From NCBI GenBank assembly GCA_937930275.1, contig CALGLM010000025.1, positions 1 to 6,175 of the forward strand: a stretch of 6,175 nt of DNA, read 5' to 3'. Position numbers and translations under genes: made by a program. The number at the start of each line of letters is the position of its first letter. Position 1 is the first letter of the stretch. The notes under the pieces were generated by a model, which made no database searches, had not been told where the DNA came from, and saw nothing but the letters and a program-made list of their open reading frames with translations. Below, piece after piece: positions 1 through 6,127 of this stretch. The stretch comes from an uncultured Ignavibacteria bacterium (lineage in GTDB: Bacteria > Bacteroidota > Ignavibacteria > Ignavibacteriales > Melioribacteraceae).

Positions 1-2052
1 AATGTCGGTTATGCAGTAGGTGCTGCCGGTACTGTAATTAAAACAACAGATGCGGGCACAACTTGGACATTATTAACTGCTCCAACAGCGCTTGCTATAT
101 ACGCAATAGATATTGTTACTGCCGATAATATTTATATAGGTTGCTCAAGAACGGGTTCTTCATCTACCGGTTATTCTAAAATGTTAATGAAAACTACAGA
201 CGGCGGTGCTACTTGGTTGGATGTTTCGGTTGCAGATATGGGAACGGTAAGAGATGTGGATTTTATTGATGCAAATCATGGATGGGCTTGTGTTCAAAAT
301 TCAGGTAAAGTATATTATACTACAGACGGCGGAACAACATGGGCAAATTCAACAACTGCGTCTTTAGTAGTACCTAATTATGTTTATTTTATTAACAGCA
401 CTACCGGTTTTGTTACTAATAACAATGACGGTCAAATATTTAAAACTACAGACGGCGGTGTTACTTGGGTTTCAAACTTAGTTGATTCCGAGCCTTTTTA
501 TCAAGTTAAAGCTGCAGGAAACACATTAATTGCTTTCGGTAAGTATGGTAATGTACGTCTTTCTAATGATTTAGGTACAACTTGGAGTTCGATAATTACC
601 GCACTAACAAGAGAAACTTTAAAAAAAGTATATTTTACAAATAATATCGGATATGCTTGCGGCGGAAGTACAACCACGGCCGATTTATCGGGATTTATGC
701 TTAAATCAGAAGACGGCGGAAGTAGCTGGGCAAAATTAGCATATAACTTTAATTTTCAAGTATATTCGTTTTGTATTCAATCTTCTACTGTGTGGTATGT
801 AGGAACAGGTAATAATAAACTATTTAAAACCACAGACGGCGGTGCAACCTTTTTTGAATTAACGCAGCCTGTTACCGGCACAACACACGATTTTAATGCA
901 ATTGAGTTTGCGGATGCAAATATCGGATATGCAGCGGGTTTATCTGGTAAGATTATTAAAACAACTGATGCCGGAGCAACTTGGACTTTGCTAACATTCC
1001 CTTCAACATCAACTATAAACGATATTAAAGTTATTGATGCCAATACGGTTATTGCAGCTGTGGGTGCAACTTCAACTTATAGAACTACAGACGGTGGTGC
1101 TACTTGGGCTGCAGTTGATTTAGGTTATACAACAGGTACAATATATGATTTAGAGTTTTATAATAGTACATTCGGAATGGCAGCCGGATATAGTTCTCCT
1201 TCGGCAACTCTTTCTGTAACAACAAACGGCGGTGCTACTTGGGCTGCTGTTCCTTCGTTGGCAACATTTACGGGAGTTACAAATTTACGAGCTGCGGTTA
1301 TTAAAGATGTTAACACTTGGTGGCTTGCAGATTTAAACGGAAATATTGCTTATACTAAAGATGCAGGTGTTACATGGACTCAAGCCAAAAAAATTCTTGA
1401 TCACGGTTTATATTCCGGTGCTCTTAATAATGATAAACTGTTTTTTGTGGGTTCGGGCGGTACTATTTTACAAGGGTATGCAGATCCCGAAGTTCCGGTT
1501 GAGTTAGTTTCATTTTCAGCAAACGTAAATCAATCAACAGTTATTTTAAATTGGGCTACCGCAACCGAAACAAACAACCGTGGCTTTGAAATTGAACGCA
1601 AATTTAACAACGGAGCTTGGGAAGTTATTGGTTTTGTAAACGGAAAAGGCTCAACAACTAATATTTCGGTTTATTCTTATTCCGATTTAACAAGTTTATC
1701 GGGGAAATATTCTTATAGATTGAAACAGTTAGATTATGACGGTACATATTCTTATTCCAATATTGTAGAAGTTAATATCGGCTTACCTATACAATTTTCG
1801 TTAAGTCAAAATTATCCCAATCCTTTTAATCCTTCAACAACAATATCTTTTACGATTCCAAAATCGGAGTTTGTTACTTTAAGAGTATTTAACATGTTAG
1901 GACAAGAAGTAAAAACATTAGTAAACGGATTTACAGAAGCAGGTAGTTATAATCAAATTTTTGACGCATCCGAACTTTCATCGGGTACATATTTTTATCA
2001 GTTAAAGACGGAAAGTTTTTCCGATATTAAAAAAATGATTTTGGTAAAATAA
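1..2052 (+). CDS. Secreted YCF48/BNR-repeat protein with T9SS type A sorting domain (5'-partial)
   Basis: The frame is open from base 1, so the true start lies upstream; 683 residues are visible and the ATG at 181 is internal. Eleven copies of a nine-residue motif (consensus KTTDGGATW) recur every 39-50 residues over residues 14-459. This is typical of YCF48-like/BNR beta-propeller proteins, in which each copy marks one blade. Residues about 499-597 (from PVELVSF, with LNWATATETNN and FEIERK) resemble the fibronectin-like domain that often precedes sorting tags. Residues about 599-683 begin FSLSQNYPNPFNPST and end IKKMILVK, a classic T9SS C-terminal sorting domain. Such tags direct export across the outer membrane by the type IX system and are then usually cleaved. 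The protein is therefore probably cell-surface or released. Its ligand is unknown, and YCF48-type repeats here do not imply a photosystem role. A terminator follows the stop. Confidence 0.93.
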   Translation, partial: NVGYAVGAAGTVIKTTDAGTTWTLLTAPTALAIYAIDIVTADNIYIGCSRTGSSSTGYSKMLMKTTDGGATWLDVSVADMGTVRDVDFIDANHGWACVQNSGKVYYTTDGGTTWANSTTASLVVPNYVYFINSTTGFVTNNNDGQIFKTTDGGVTWVSNLVDSEPFYQVKAAGNTLIAFGKYGNVRLSNDLGTTWSSIITALTRETLKKVYFTNNIGYACGGSTTTADLSGFMLKSEDGGSSWAKLAYNFNFQVYSFCIQSSTVWYVGTGNNKLFKTTDGGATFFELTQPVTGTTHDFNAIEFADANIGYAAGLSGKIIKTTDAGATWTLLTFPSTSTINDIKVIDANTVIAAVGATSTYRTTDGGATWAAVDLGYTTGTIYDLEFYNSTFGMAAGYSSPSATLSVTTNGGATWAAVPSLATFTGVTNLRAAVIKDVNTWWLADLNGNIAYTKDAGVTWTQAKKILDHGLYSGALNNDKLFFVGSGGTILQGYADPEVPVELVSFSANVNQSTVILNWATATETNNRGFEIERKFNNGAWEVIGFVNGKGSTTNISVYSYSDLTSLSGKYSYRLKQLDYDGTYSYSNIVEVNIGLPIQFSLSQNYPNPFNPSTTISFTIPKSEFVTLRVFNMLGQEVKTLVNGFTEAGSYNQIFDASELSSGTYFYQLKTESFSDIKKMILVK
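40..1377 (+). repeat. Eleven YCF48/BNR 'TTDGGATW' motif repeats within the CDS
   Basis: The 27-nt motif units start at 40, 190, 316, 442, 559, 703, 826, 958, 1081, 1216 and 1351. Ten of eleven end in Trp; the seventh (826-852) ends in Phe. The fifth (LSNDLGTTW) and sixth (LKSEDGGSSW) are the most diverged. Three copies (193-216, 445-468, 1084-1107) are nearly identical in DNA as well, differing by one or two bases over 24 nt. This suggests fairly recent duplication or gene conversion between blades rather than protein-level selection alone. Confidence 0.9.
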
Positions 2053-2067
2053 GTTAAAAGAAATTAT

Positions 2068-2096
2068 AAACCGCAGACATAGTCTGCGGTTTTTTG
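2068..2096 (+). terminator. Strong intrinsic terminator after the T9SS protein gene
   Basis: A perfect 8-bp GC-rich stem (CCGCAGAC at 2071-2078 pairs with GTCTGCGG at 2082-2089) closes a 3-nt loop. AAA at 2068-2070 can pair with TTT at 2090-2092, lengthening the stem, and a T run continues to 2095. It starts 15 nt after the stop codon, so it should insulate the downstream barrel gene, which then needs its own promoter in the short gap 2097-2127. I could not assign that promoter with confidence. Confidence 0.9.
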
Positions 2097-2127
2097 TTTT
2101 TAAATATGTGTTTAATATTATGAGGTT

Positions 2128-3282
2128 ATGATGAGTAAATATAAATTACTGCTATTATTTTTAGTGCCTTCGCTTATTTTTTCACAAAACGTACGCGTAA
2201 CCGATTATCAGGTTCCGGTCAGCTCGGCAAGAATTTTAAGATTTAACGGCGGATTTAATTGGCAACAAACTAATAAAGAAGGGGAAGTGTTTGGTAGAAA
2301 TAGTAACGGGAACGCCTCATTAACATTTAACTATTTTTATTCCTCGCTTCCGTTTGCATGGTTTTTGGATATTGATGCTGCAGGCGAAAAAATGAACGAT
2401 AAATATACACACGATATTACAATTAGTCCGAGAATCCAAAAATATTTGTGGATGGATAGAGATTGGTTCGGATTTACAAAAGTAAATTTGCAGCACAAAA
2501 ATTCATATAATCAAATTTACTCTGATATTTACGCCGGCTACGGTTACGGTCGATTTATTGATGCAACAGCATTAGCAAAAGCCGTTAGAATTGAAGAGCA
2601 CTTATTAAAAGAAAATGTAATAGCCGGAAATTTACCGAAAGAAACAATGATAAAAATAGCAAATATAATTGAAAGAGAACAAGAGTACATCGGTGTTTAC
2701 GGCGCAACATACGAAACAAAATGGTATAATGATATTGAAGACGCAATAATGGCATCAAATTTAGCTGTTAGCGATCACGTAGGTGCAATTGGCATTTTAC
2801 GTATTCAACAAGTCCTAAAAGGTATAAATGAACGTGTTAATAATCGTTCATACGGATGGGATGCCACAATGGGAATTAGTTATGTACTAACTACCTCCGA
2901 TAAATATGTTGATAGACCTGCTCCTTCGTTAACAATTGGCGGAAGATATTCATACCCTATTACTTGGAGAAACCAAGTTAATGCACGCTTGGATGTATTA
3001 ACCCCAATTGATTCATCCTTCTTTAAACAATTTAGCATGCGTGGTTCAGCAGAGTATATTTATGAATTAAGCAATAAAATAAATTTTGTAACTACTTACT
3101 CTCTTGAGTATCTTAAACAACCAAATGTTGAAGCAGTTGTAATTCACTCGATACGTCCCGGATTTTTATTCTATTTAGAAAATCAAATTTATTTATCGGT
3201 AACGGCAGTTTGGGATAGAACAAGTGTAAATAGAACTACGGTAATGCGAACTAACGTATCATTACAATATAATTTCTTTTAA
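2128..3282 (+). CDS. Exported outer-membrane beta-barrel protein with helical insertion, unknown function
   Basis: The 384-residue product starts with a signal peptide: Lys residues at 4 and 6, a hydrophobic run LLLLFLVPSLIF, and likely cleavage near Ser19-Gln20. The mature part has alternating aromatic/polar strands (LTFNYFYSS, WFGFTKVNL, LTIGGRYSY, NVSLQYNFF) and ends in Phe, the usual C-terminal signature of proteins inserted by the BAM machinery. Between strands, residues about 145-240 form a predicted helical, charged segment (ATALAKAVRIEEHLLKENV, ETMIKIANIIEREQEY) following the glycine-rich turn GYGYGRF. Such a segment could act as a plug or a periplasmic domain. I do not recognise the family. 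A GAGG at 2122-2125 lies only 2 nt from the ATG at 2128 but 5 nt from the ATG at 2131, so translation may begin at the second Met. It is flanked by a terminator upstream and convergent genes downstream, so it is probably monocistronic. Confidence 0.85.
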   Translation: MMSKYKLLLLFLVPSLIFSQNVRVTDYQVPVSSARILRFNGGFNWQQTNKEGEVFGRNSNGNASLTFNYFYSSLPFAWFLDIDAAGEKMNDKYTHDITISPRIQKYLWMDRDWFGFTKVNLQHKNSYNQIYSDIYAGYGYGRFIDATALAKAVRIEEHLLKENVIAGNLPKETMIKIANIIEREQEYIGVYGATYETKWYNDIEDAIMASNLAVSDHVGAIGILRIQQVLKGINERVNNRSYGWDATMGISYVLTTSDKYVDRPAPSLTIGGRYSYPITWRNQVNARLDVLTPIDSSFFKQFSMRGSAEYIYELSNKINFVTTYSLEYLKQPNVEAVVIHSIRPGFLFYLENQIYLSVTAVWDRTSVNRTTVMRTNVSLQYNFF

Positions 3283-3478
3283 ATAGTGGTGATAATATTT
3301 TTTGATAAAAAGCAGTGTGTTATTATTCTTTAGTAAAGGTATCCCAAGTGTTTTTGATTTTTGCTAAAATTTAAATAGCAGTTGTTAAGCAGTTATTAGA
3401 GGATAATTAAATGTTTATTTAAATGATATGTGTCCAATTAAGGAAATTATAATTGTTACATTTTAGGTATGCTAAAAC

Positions 3479-3510
3479 ATTCCCCTTTCTATAAAACATG
3501 AAAGGGGAAT
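3479..3510. terminator. Perfect 11-bp hairpin between convergent genes, candidate terminator
   Basis: ATTCCCCTTTC (3479-3489) pairs perfectly with GAAAGGGGAAT (3500-3510) around a 10-nt loop. It lies about 200 nt past the barrel gene stop and about 93 nt past the RHH gene stop, where convergent genes often share a terminator. On the minus strand the stem is followed by GTTTTAG, a weak T run. On the plus strand no T run follows, so termination would be much poorer there. Its 3' arm also contains an AAAGGGG Shine-Dalgarno-like sequence, so a regulatory hairpin is an alternative. Confidence 0.45.
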
Positions 3511-3514
3511 ATAA

Positions 3515-3580
3515 ATGGTAGAATGTTATTCATGCTCTTTAATTAAAGACAATTTTTTAATCCGAATAATAAACAAATAA
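3515..3580 (+). CDS. Doubtful 21-codon ORF with CxxC and good ribosome site
   Basis: An ATG at 3515 opens a 21-codon frame (MVECYSCSLIKD..., stop at 3578-3580). AAAGGGG lies 7 nt upstream, an excellent ribosome-binding site in the 3' arm of the hairpin at 3479-3510. The product would carry a Cys-Tyr-Ser-Cys pair at residues 4-7. A frame this short can easily arise by chance in AT-rich DNA, and the purine-rich stretch is explained equally well by the palindrome. I list it only as a possibility. Confidence 0.12.
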   Translation: MVECYSCSLIKDNFLIRIINK

Positions 3581-3602
3581 TAACTATTATAACAATCTAA
3601 AT

Positions 3603-3764
3603 CTAATCTTCAGTGTTTTTCTTTTTTTTCCTTTTATTAACCGATTGACGCAAAATATACTCGATTTGCGAGTTAAGACTACGCAAATCATCTTTAGCCC
3701 ATTGGTTAAGTTCATCCCACAACTTAGGATCAATTCTTAAAATAATTGATTTTTTGTTTTCCAT
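3603..3764 (-). CDS. Arc-like ribbon-helix-helix DNA-binding protein (53 aa)
   Basis: The product has the full layout of a ribbon-helix-helix (MetJ/Arc) protein. The beta strand is KKSIILRI (residues 4-11). Helix A is PKLWDELNQWAKDD (13-26), the turn region is LRSLNS, and helix B is QIEYILRQSV (33-42). A strongly basic tail (KRKKKK) follows. These proteins dimerise and insert the paired beta strands into the DNA major groove; the Arc-like start 'LRIDPKLWDEL' is typical. Its ATG lies 4 nt beyond the stop of the SPFH gene and has no clear Shine-Dalgarno sequence, which points to translational coupling in one operon. As I recall, small Arc-family proteins recur beside this SPFH subfamily, but I could not check that here. 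Likely targets are the tandem palindromes at 4652-4686 in its own promoter region; that is inference. Confidence 0.85.
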   Translation of the reverse strand: MENKKSIILRIDPKLWDELNQWAKDDLRSLNSQIEYILRQSVNKRKKKKNTED

Positions 3765-3768
3765 TTTG

Positions 3769-4635
3769 CTAATAAATTGAGCCGGTATTTACAATCGGTT
3801 GAGTTGATTTATCGGAACATAAAACAACAAGTAAATTGCTAACCATAGTTGCTTTTTTATCCTCATCCAAATCTACAATGTTTTGATCTTTAAGTTTATC
3901 TAAAGCCATTTGAACCATACTAACGGCACCTTCAACAATTTTAGTTCTTGCAGCTATAATTGCTTCCGCTTGTTGACGTTGTAACATCGCATGAGCAATT
4001 TCCGGTGCATATGCCAAGTGGTTTATTTTTGCTTCGTCAACATTTACTCCGGCTGCTAAAACTCGTTCTTGAATCTCTTTTTTAAGTGCTTCCGAAACCT
4101 CTTCTTGGGACGCACGCAAAGTAACTTCTTCGCCGTCAGTATCGTCATATGCAAAACTTGTTGCCATATGTCTTAAAGCTGATTCAGCCTGAACTTGAAC
4201 GTATTCGACATAATTTTCAACATCAAACAAAGCCTGAGCAGTATCTTTAACACGCCAGACAACAACTGCCGAAATTTCAATCGGATTTCCCTTTTTATCG
4301 TTTACTTTAAGTTTTTGACCGTCAAAATTACGTGCACGTAAGGAAATTTTCTTCTTACTATAAAAAGGGTTACACCATTTAAATCCGGTTGTTTTTTCAG
4401 TTCCTACATATCTGCCAAATAGTAATAAAACCATTGCTTCGTTTGGTTCAATTGTAAAAAATCCTACAAAAATAATAATGTTTAAGATGAAAAATATTGC
4501 AACGGGTATCATTAATAACGGAATATCGTTAACTGCGGCAAATATTATAATGCCGATAATTACAAATGTAAAAAGAATGTTAAAGAATAACATTGTCCAG
4601 CCGCTTTGCTGAGTTGAAGCTTTTTCAGTCGCCAT
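3769..4635 (-). CDS. Two-TM SPFH/band-7 (stomatin/flotillin-type) membrane protein
   Basis: The 288-residue protein begins with a short polar stretch and two hydrophobic membrane segments (about 14-35 and 39-60) separated by a tight VNDIP turn. An SPFH/band-7 domain follows: [18 protein letters not shown], a GFKWCNPF motif, ISLRARNF, then [20 protein letters not shown]. The helical part carries the conserved [20 protein letters not shown] run, and the end holds [14 protein letters not shown] proteins oligomerise at the membrane and scaffold microdomains or partner proteases; the precise role of this subfamily is not established. The start is well supported: GAGG (plus-strand CCTC at 4642-4645) sits 6 nt before the ATG. 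The RHH gene follows after 4 nt in the same operon, and a promoter with tandem palindromes lies upstream. Length and motif content look intact. Confidence 0.93.
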   Translation of the reverse strand: MATEKASTQQSGWTMLFFNILFTFVIIGIIIFAAVNDIPLLMIPVAIFFILNIIIFVGFFTIEPNEAMVLLLFGRYVGTEKTTGFKWCNPFYSKKKISLRARNFDGQKLKVNDKKGNPIEISAVVVWRVKDTAQALFDVENYVEYVQVQAESALRHMATSFAYDDTDGEEVTLRASQEEVSEALKKEIQERVLAAGVNVDEAKINHLAYAPEIAHAMLQRQQAEAIIAARTKIVEGAVSMVQMALDKLKDQNIVDLDEDKKATMVSNLLVVLCSDKSTQPIVNTGSIY

Positions 4636-4651
4636 TTTTTACCTCTTTAGT

Positions 4652-4686
4652 TATTAAAATAATATCATTATGATATCACGATGATA
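4652..4686. promoter_or_regulatory. Candidate operator: three 13-bp palindromes at 11-bp spacing
   Basis: Three inverted repeats with 5-bp arms and 3-nt centres follow one another: TATTAAAATAATA (4652-4664), TATCATTATGATA (4663-4675) and TATCACGATGATA (4674-4686). The middle one has 6-bp arms. All fit TATYAnnnTRATA, neighbours share their terminal TA, and the centres (4658, 4669, 4680) are exactly 11 bp apart, one helical turn. RHH repressors characteristically bind such tandem subsites cooperatively. The array touches the -10 box and covers the predicted transcription start of the SPFH-RHH operon, a suitable place for repression. The first palindrome is pure AT and the weakest evidence. Confidence 0.65.
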
Positions 4687-4714
4687 ACATACTAAAAAGT
4701 TTTTAATTTGTCAA
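4686..4714 (-). promoter_or_regulatory. Promoter of the SPFH-RHH operon
   Basis: On the minus strand a perfect -35 hexamer TTGACA (4709-4714) is followed after exactly 17 bp by TATGTT (4686-4691), which matches the -10 consensus at four of six positions. Transcription would start near 4679, leaving a leader of about 43 nt with the GAGG ribosome site at 4642-4645. This is the primary-sigma form known from E. coli, not the -33 TTTG / -7 TAnnTTTG form of Bacteroides. Confidence 0.6.
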
Positions 4715-4719
4715 TAGTA

Positions 4720-4738
4720 AATGTTTTATTTAAACATT
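4720..4738. promoter_or_regulatory. 19-bp palindrome in the divergent control region
   Basis: AATGTTT (4720-4726) and AAACATT (4732-4738) form a perfect 7-bp-arm inverted repeat around TATTT. It lies just upstream of the -35 box of the SPFH operon and about 67 bp before the GIY-YIG gene, so a regulator bound here could affect either gene. The AT-rich composition makes chance occurrence possible, and no regulator can be named. Confidence 0.3.
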
Positions 4739-4805
4739 AATTGTTGATTTTTAATATCTAAAAAAATTGTATTTTTAAAATAGTTTATAAAAGCACGGGG
4801 AAAAT

Positions 4806-5753
4806 ATGAATAAAAAACGAAATAGCGACCTATTGTTGGAAAACGGATTTTCGTTACCCATATATGTTAAAGGGTTAAAGTCAATTGCATATCTATTTGA
4901 AGAATTTAATAATCCGGGGATTTATGTATTACACTTTTCCGATAGTACCAAATATGTGGGGCAATCAAAAAAAATTTCCAATAGGTTTAGCCAACATTCA
5001 AATAATTTTGATGATATTGATGCTATTAGCATTAAAAAAGTTAAATTAAAAGAATTAAACGAAGAAGAAAAATTTATTATTTGGTTGTTGGAAAGCAACA
5101 AAATATTATTGCGCAATATAACATATACCAGCGAAACTGCTAATAACAGCAAACTTGTGCGGCCAATTACCGAAAGCGAACAAGAAAAATGGTTAAGACA
5201 AATAAATTATAATTCATATGAAGGGGTTAGATTAGAAGACGAAAAACAAAAATTGAAATACGAAAAAAAATATTTACGATTTTCTCGCAGTAAATATTTT
5301 GATGACATAATACGATTTTTAAAAAGTTATATAAGTATAGGAATTCCGTTCCCAATAAAGACCGAAAAAAAATATTGGATTATTTCGTGTTTGCCGAGCG
5401 GAGCAAAAGGTGTTTTTGTAAGATTAAGTATTAATTGGCAAGAAGTGCTAACTATATATAAAGACGACGAAGATATAGGAATTTCGCTGCATATGGCAAA
5501 TCCAAAATTAAACAGAAATAATATAAAAAAAACTAAAGAATTGGGGATTGAATATTCCGAACATCGATATGTACCGGGAGGTGAAGACCAAATAAATTTA
5601 CATTTGTATAATTTTGATAATGCGTTAAAATTTATTAACATTGAAGAAGTTATTCTATCAATTAGAAAATTTAATTTAAACTTAATGAGAAAGGGAATTT
5701 GCACATATTCAAGGTATCATTGTTTGCAATTAGTTGATTGTATATTAAAATAA
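4806..5753 (+). CDS. GIY-YIG nuclease-domain protein with unrecognised C-terminal region
   Basis: Residues about 37-107 form a GIY-YIG endonuclease domain: GIYVL at 38-42, KYVGQS at 49-54, then the catalytic-type Arg60 and His64 in ISNRFSQH. A glutamate cluster (86-88) in the helix EEEKFIIWLLES and Asn104 in RNITY follow. The family cuts DNA using the GIY/YIG tyrosines, an Arg and a metal-binding Glu, and all of these appear present, so activity is plausible. Residues about 120-315 match no domain I recognise. They include a lysine-rich helix (EDEKQKLKYEKKYLRFSRS) and mixed strands (YWIISCL, GVFVRLSI). The protein is longer than standalone YhbQ-type proteins (about 100 aa) and lacks UvrC features. 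GGGG at 4797-4800 lies 5 nt before the ATG. It is divergent from the SPFH operon and 21 nt ahead of the NagA-like gene, so co-transcription with the latter is possible. Its role (repair, mobile element, defence) is unknown; I could not assign its promoter. Confidence 0.85.
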   Translation: MNKKRNSDLLLENGFSLPIYVKGLKSIAYLFEEFNNPGIYVLHFSDSTKYVGQSKKISNRFSQHSNNFDDIDAISIKKVKLKELNEEEKFIIWLLESNKILLRNITYTSETANNSKLVRPITESEQEKWLRQINYNSYEGVRLEDEKQKLKYEKKYLRFSRSKYFDDIIRFLKSYISIGIPFPIKTEKKYWIISCLPSGAKGVFVRLSINWQEVLTIYKDDEDIGISLHMANPKLNRNNIKKTKELGIEYSEHRYVPGGEDQINLHLYNFDNALKFINIEEVILSIRKFNLNLMRKGICTYSRYHCLQLVDCILK

Positions 5754-5774
5754 AATTTTAGGAAAATTTAAAAT

Positions 5775-6127
5775 ATGAAAAGTAGTGTATTAATAAAAAA
5801 TTGTAAGCCGTATTTTAATCTAAATAGTAAAATAAATGTGCTTGTTAGTGAAGGGAAAATATTAGAAGTCGGAGAAATTGAAGGAAAAAAATGTGAAATT
5901 ATTGACGGAAGCGGATTAATAATTTCACCCGGATTAATAGACGTACACATACAAGGCGCGGGAGGGGCGGATATTTTAGATAATGACGAAGACAAACTAA
6001 TGCTGATGTCTAATATGTTGGCAAAATTAGGTACAACCGGCTTTTTGGCTACTTCGGTGGTCAAAAATAATATAAATAACGAACATTTAGAAAAAACAAA
6101 AAATCTTTGCAATAAAAGTATAAACGG
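5775..6127 (+). CDS. nagA: N-acetylglucosamine-6-phosphate deacetylase-like amidohydrolase (3'-truncated by adapter)
   Basis: About 117 genuine residues are present of a family normally near 380. The N-terminal small beta domain (VLVSEGKILEVGEI, IIDGSGLIISPGLIDVH) leads into the first barrel strand, then the family motif QGAGGADILD and LGTTGFLATSVV. These closely resemble NagA, which removes the acetyl group from N-acetylglucosamine-6-phosphate in the cytoplasm to give glucosamine-6-phosphate for cell-wall recycling or sugar breakdown. The usual amidohydrolase HxH reads His58-Ile-Gln60 here; NagA enzymes are known to vary at these metal positions (E. coli has Gln-x-Asn). AGGA at 5760-5763 is a weak ribosome site 11 nt before the ATG. 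After base 6127 the frame runs into adapter and reads DRKSVV then a stop, so the apparent 124-residue end is false. Another amidohydrolase subfamily cannot be fully excluded from this fragment. Confidence 0.8.

Larger units (their letters stand above)
3283..3602. other. Convergent intergenic region, mostly featureless
   Basis: This stretch lies between the 3' ends of the barrel gene (+) and the RHH gene (-). It is very AT-rich. Apart from the hairpin at 3479-3510 and the doubtful tiny ORF at 3515-3580, I see no gene, tRNA, repeat array or mobile-element end. Stops are frequent in all frames. Confidence 0.6.

Noticed and set aside
777..1043. 88-codon minus-strand open frame within the repeat protein gene
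   Set aside because: It is antisense to conserved YCF48 repeats and reads as low-complexity shadow with no ribosome site I can support.
1..1500. Photosystem II assembly factor (Ycf48) as the function of the first protein
   Set aside because: Only the repeat type is shared; the T9SS tag and fibronectin-like domain indicate a secreted surface protein, and nothing photosynthetic is nearby.
181..2052. ATG at 181 as the start of the repeat protein
   Set aside because: The frame is open to base 1 and bases 1-180 encode another YCF48 repeat (IKTTDAGTTW at 37-66), so the start lies outside the window.
3283..3602. CRISPR array, tRNA or insertion-sequence end in the intergenic gap
   Set aside because: No regularly spaced direct repeats, no cloverleaf-compatible sequence and no terminal inverted repeats with target duplication were seen.
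3603..4635. Toxin-antitoxin interpretation of the RHH gene and its neighbour
   Set aside because: RHH proteins are often antitoxins, but the partner is an SPFH membrane protein of normal length, not a RelE/MazF/PIN-type toxin, and the small gene comes second in the operon.
4922..5152. 76-codon minus-strand open frame opposite the GIY-YIG catalytic domain
   Set aside because: The conserved GIY...YVG...R...E...N spacing on the plus strand shows which frame is coding.
5327..5704. 125-codon open frame on the minus strand inside the GIY-YIG gene
   Set aside because: It lies wholly antisense to a well-supported coding region, has no recognisable domain, and its Phe/Ile/Ser-rich product is typical of the reverse strand of an AT-rich gene.
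5768..6112. 114-codon minus-strand open frame over the NagA-like gene
   Set aside because: The plus strand carries clear amidohydrolase motifs; the antisense frame shows none and is a shadow.
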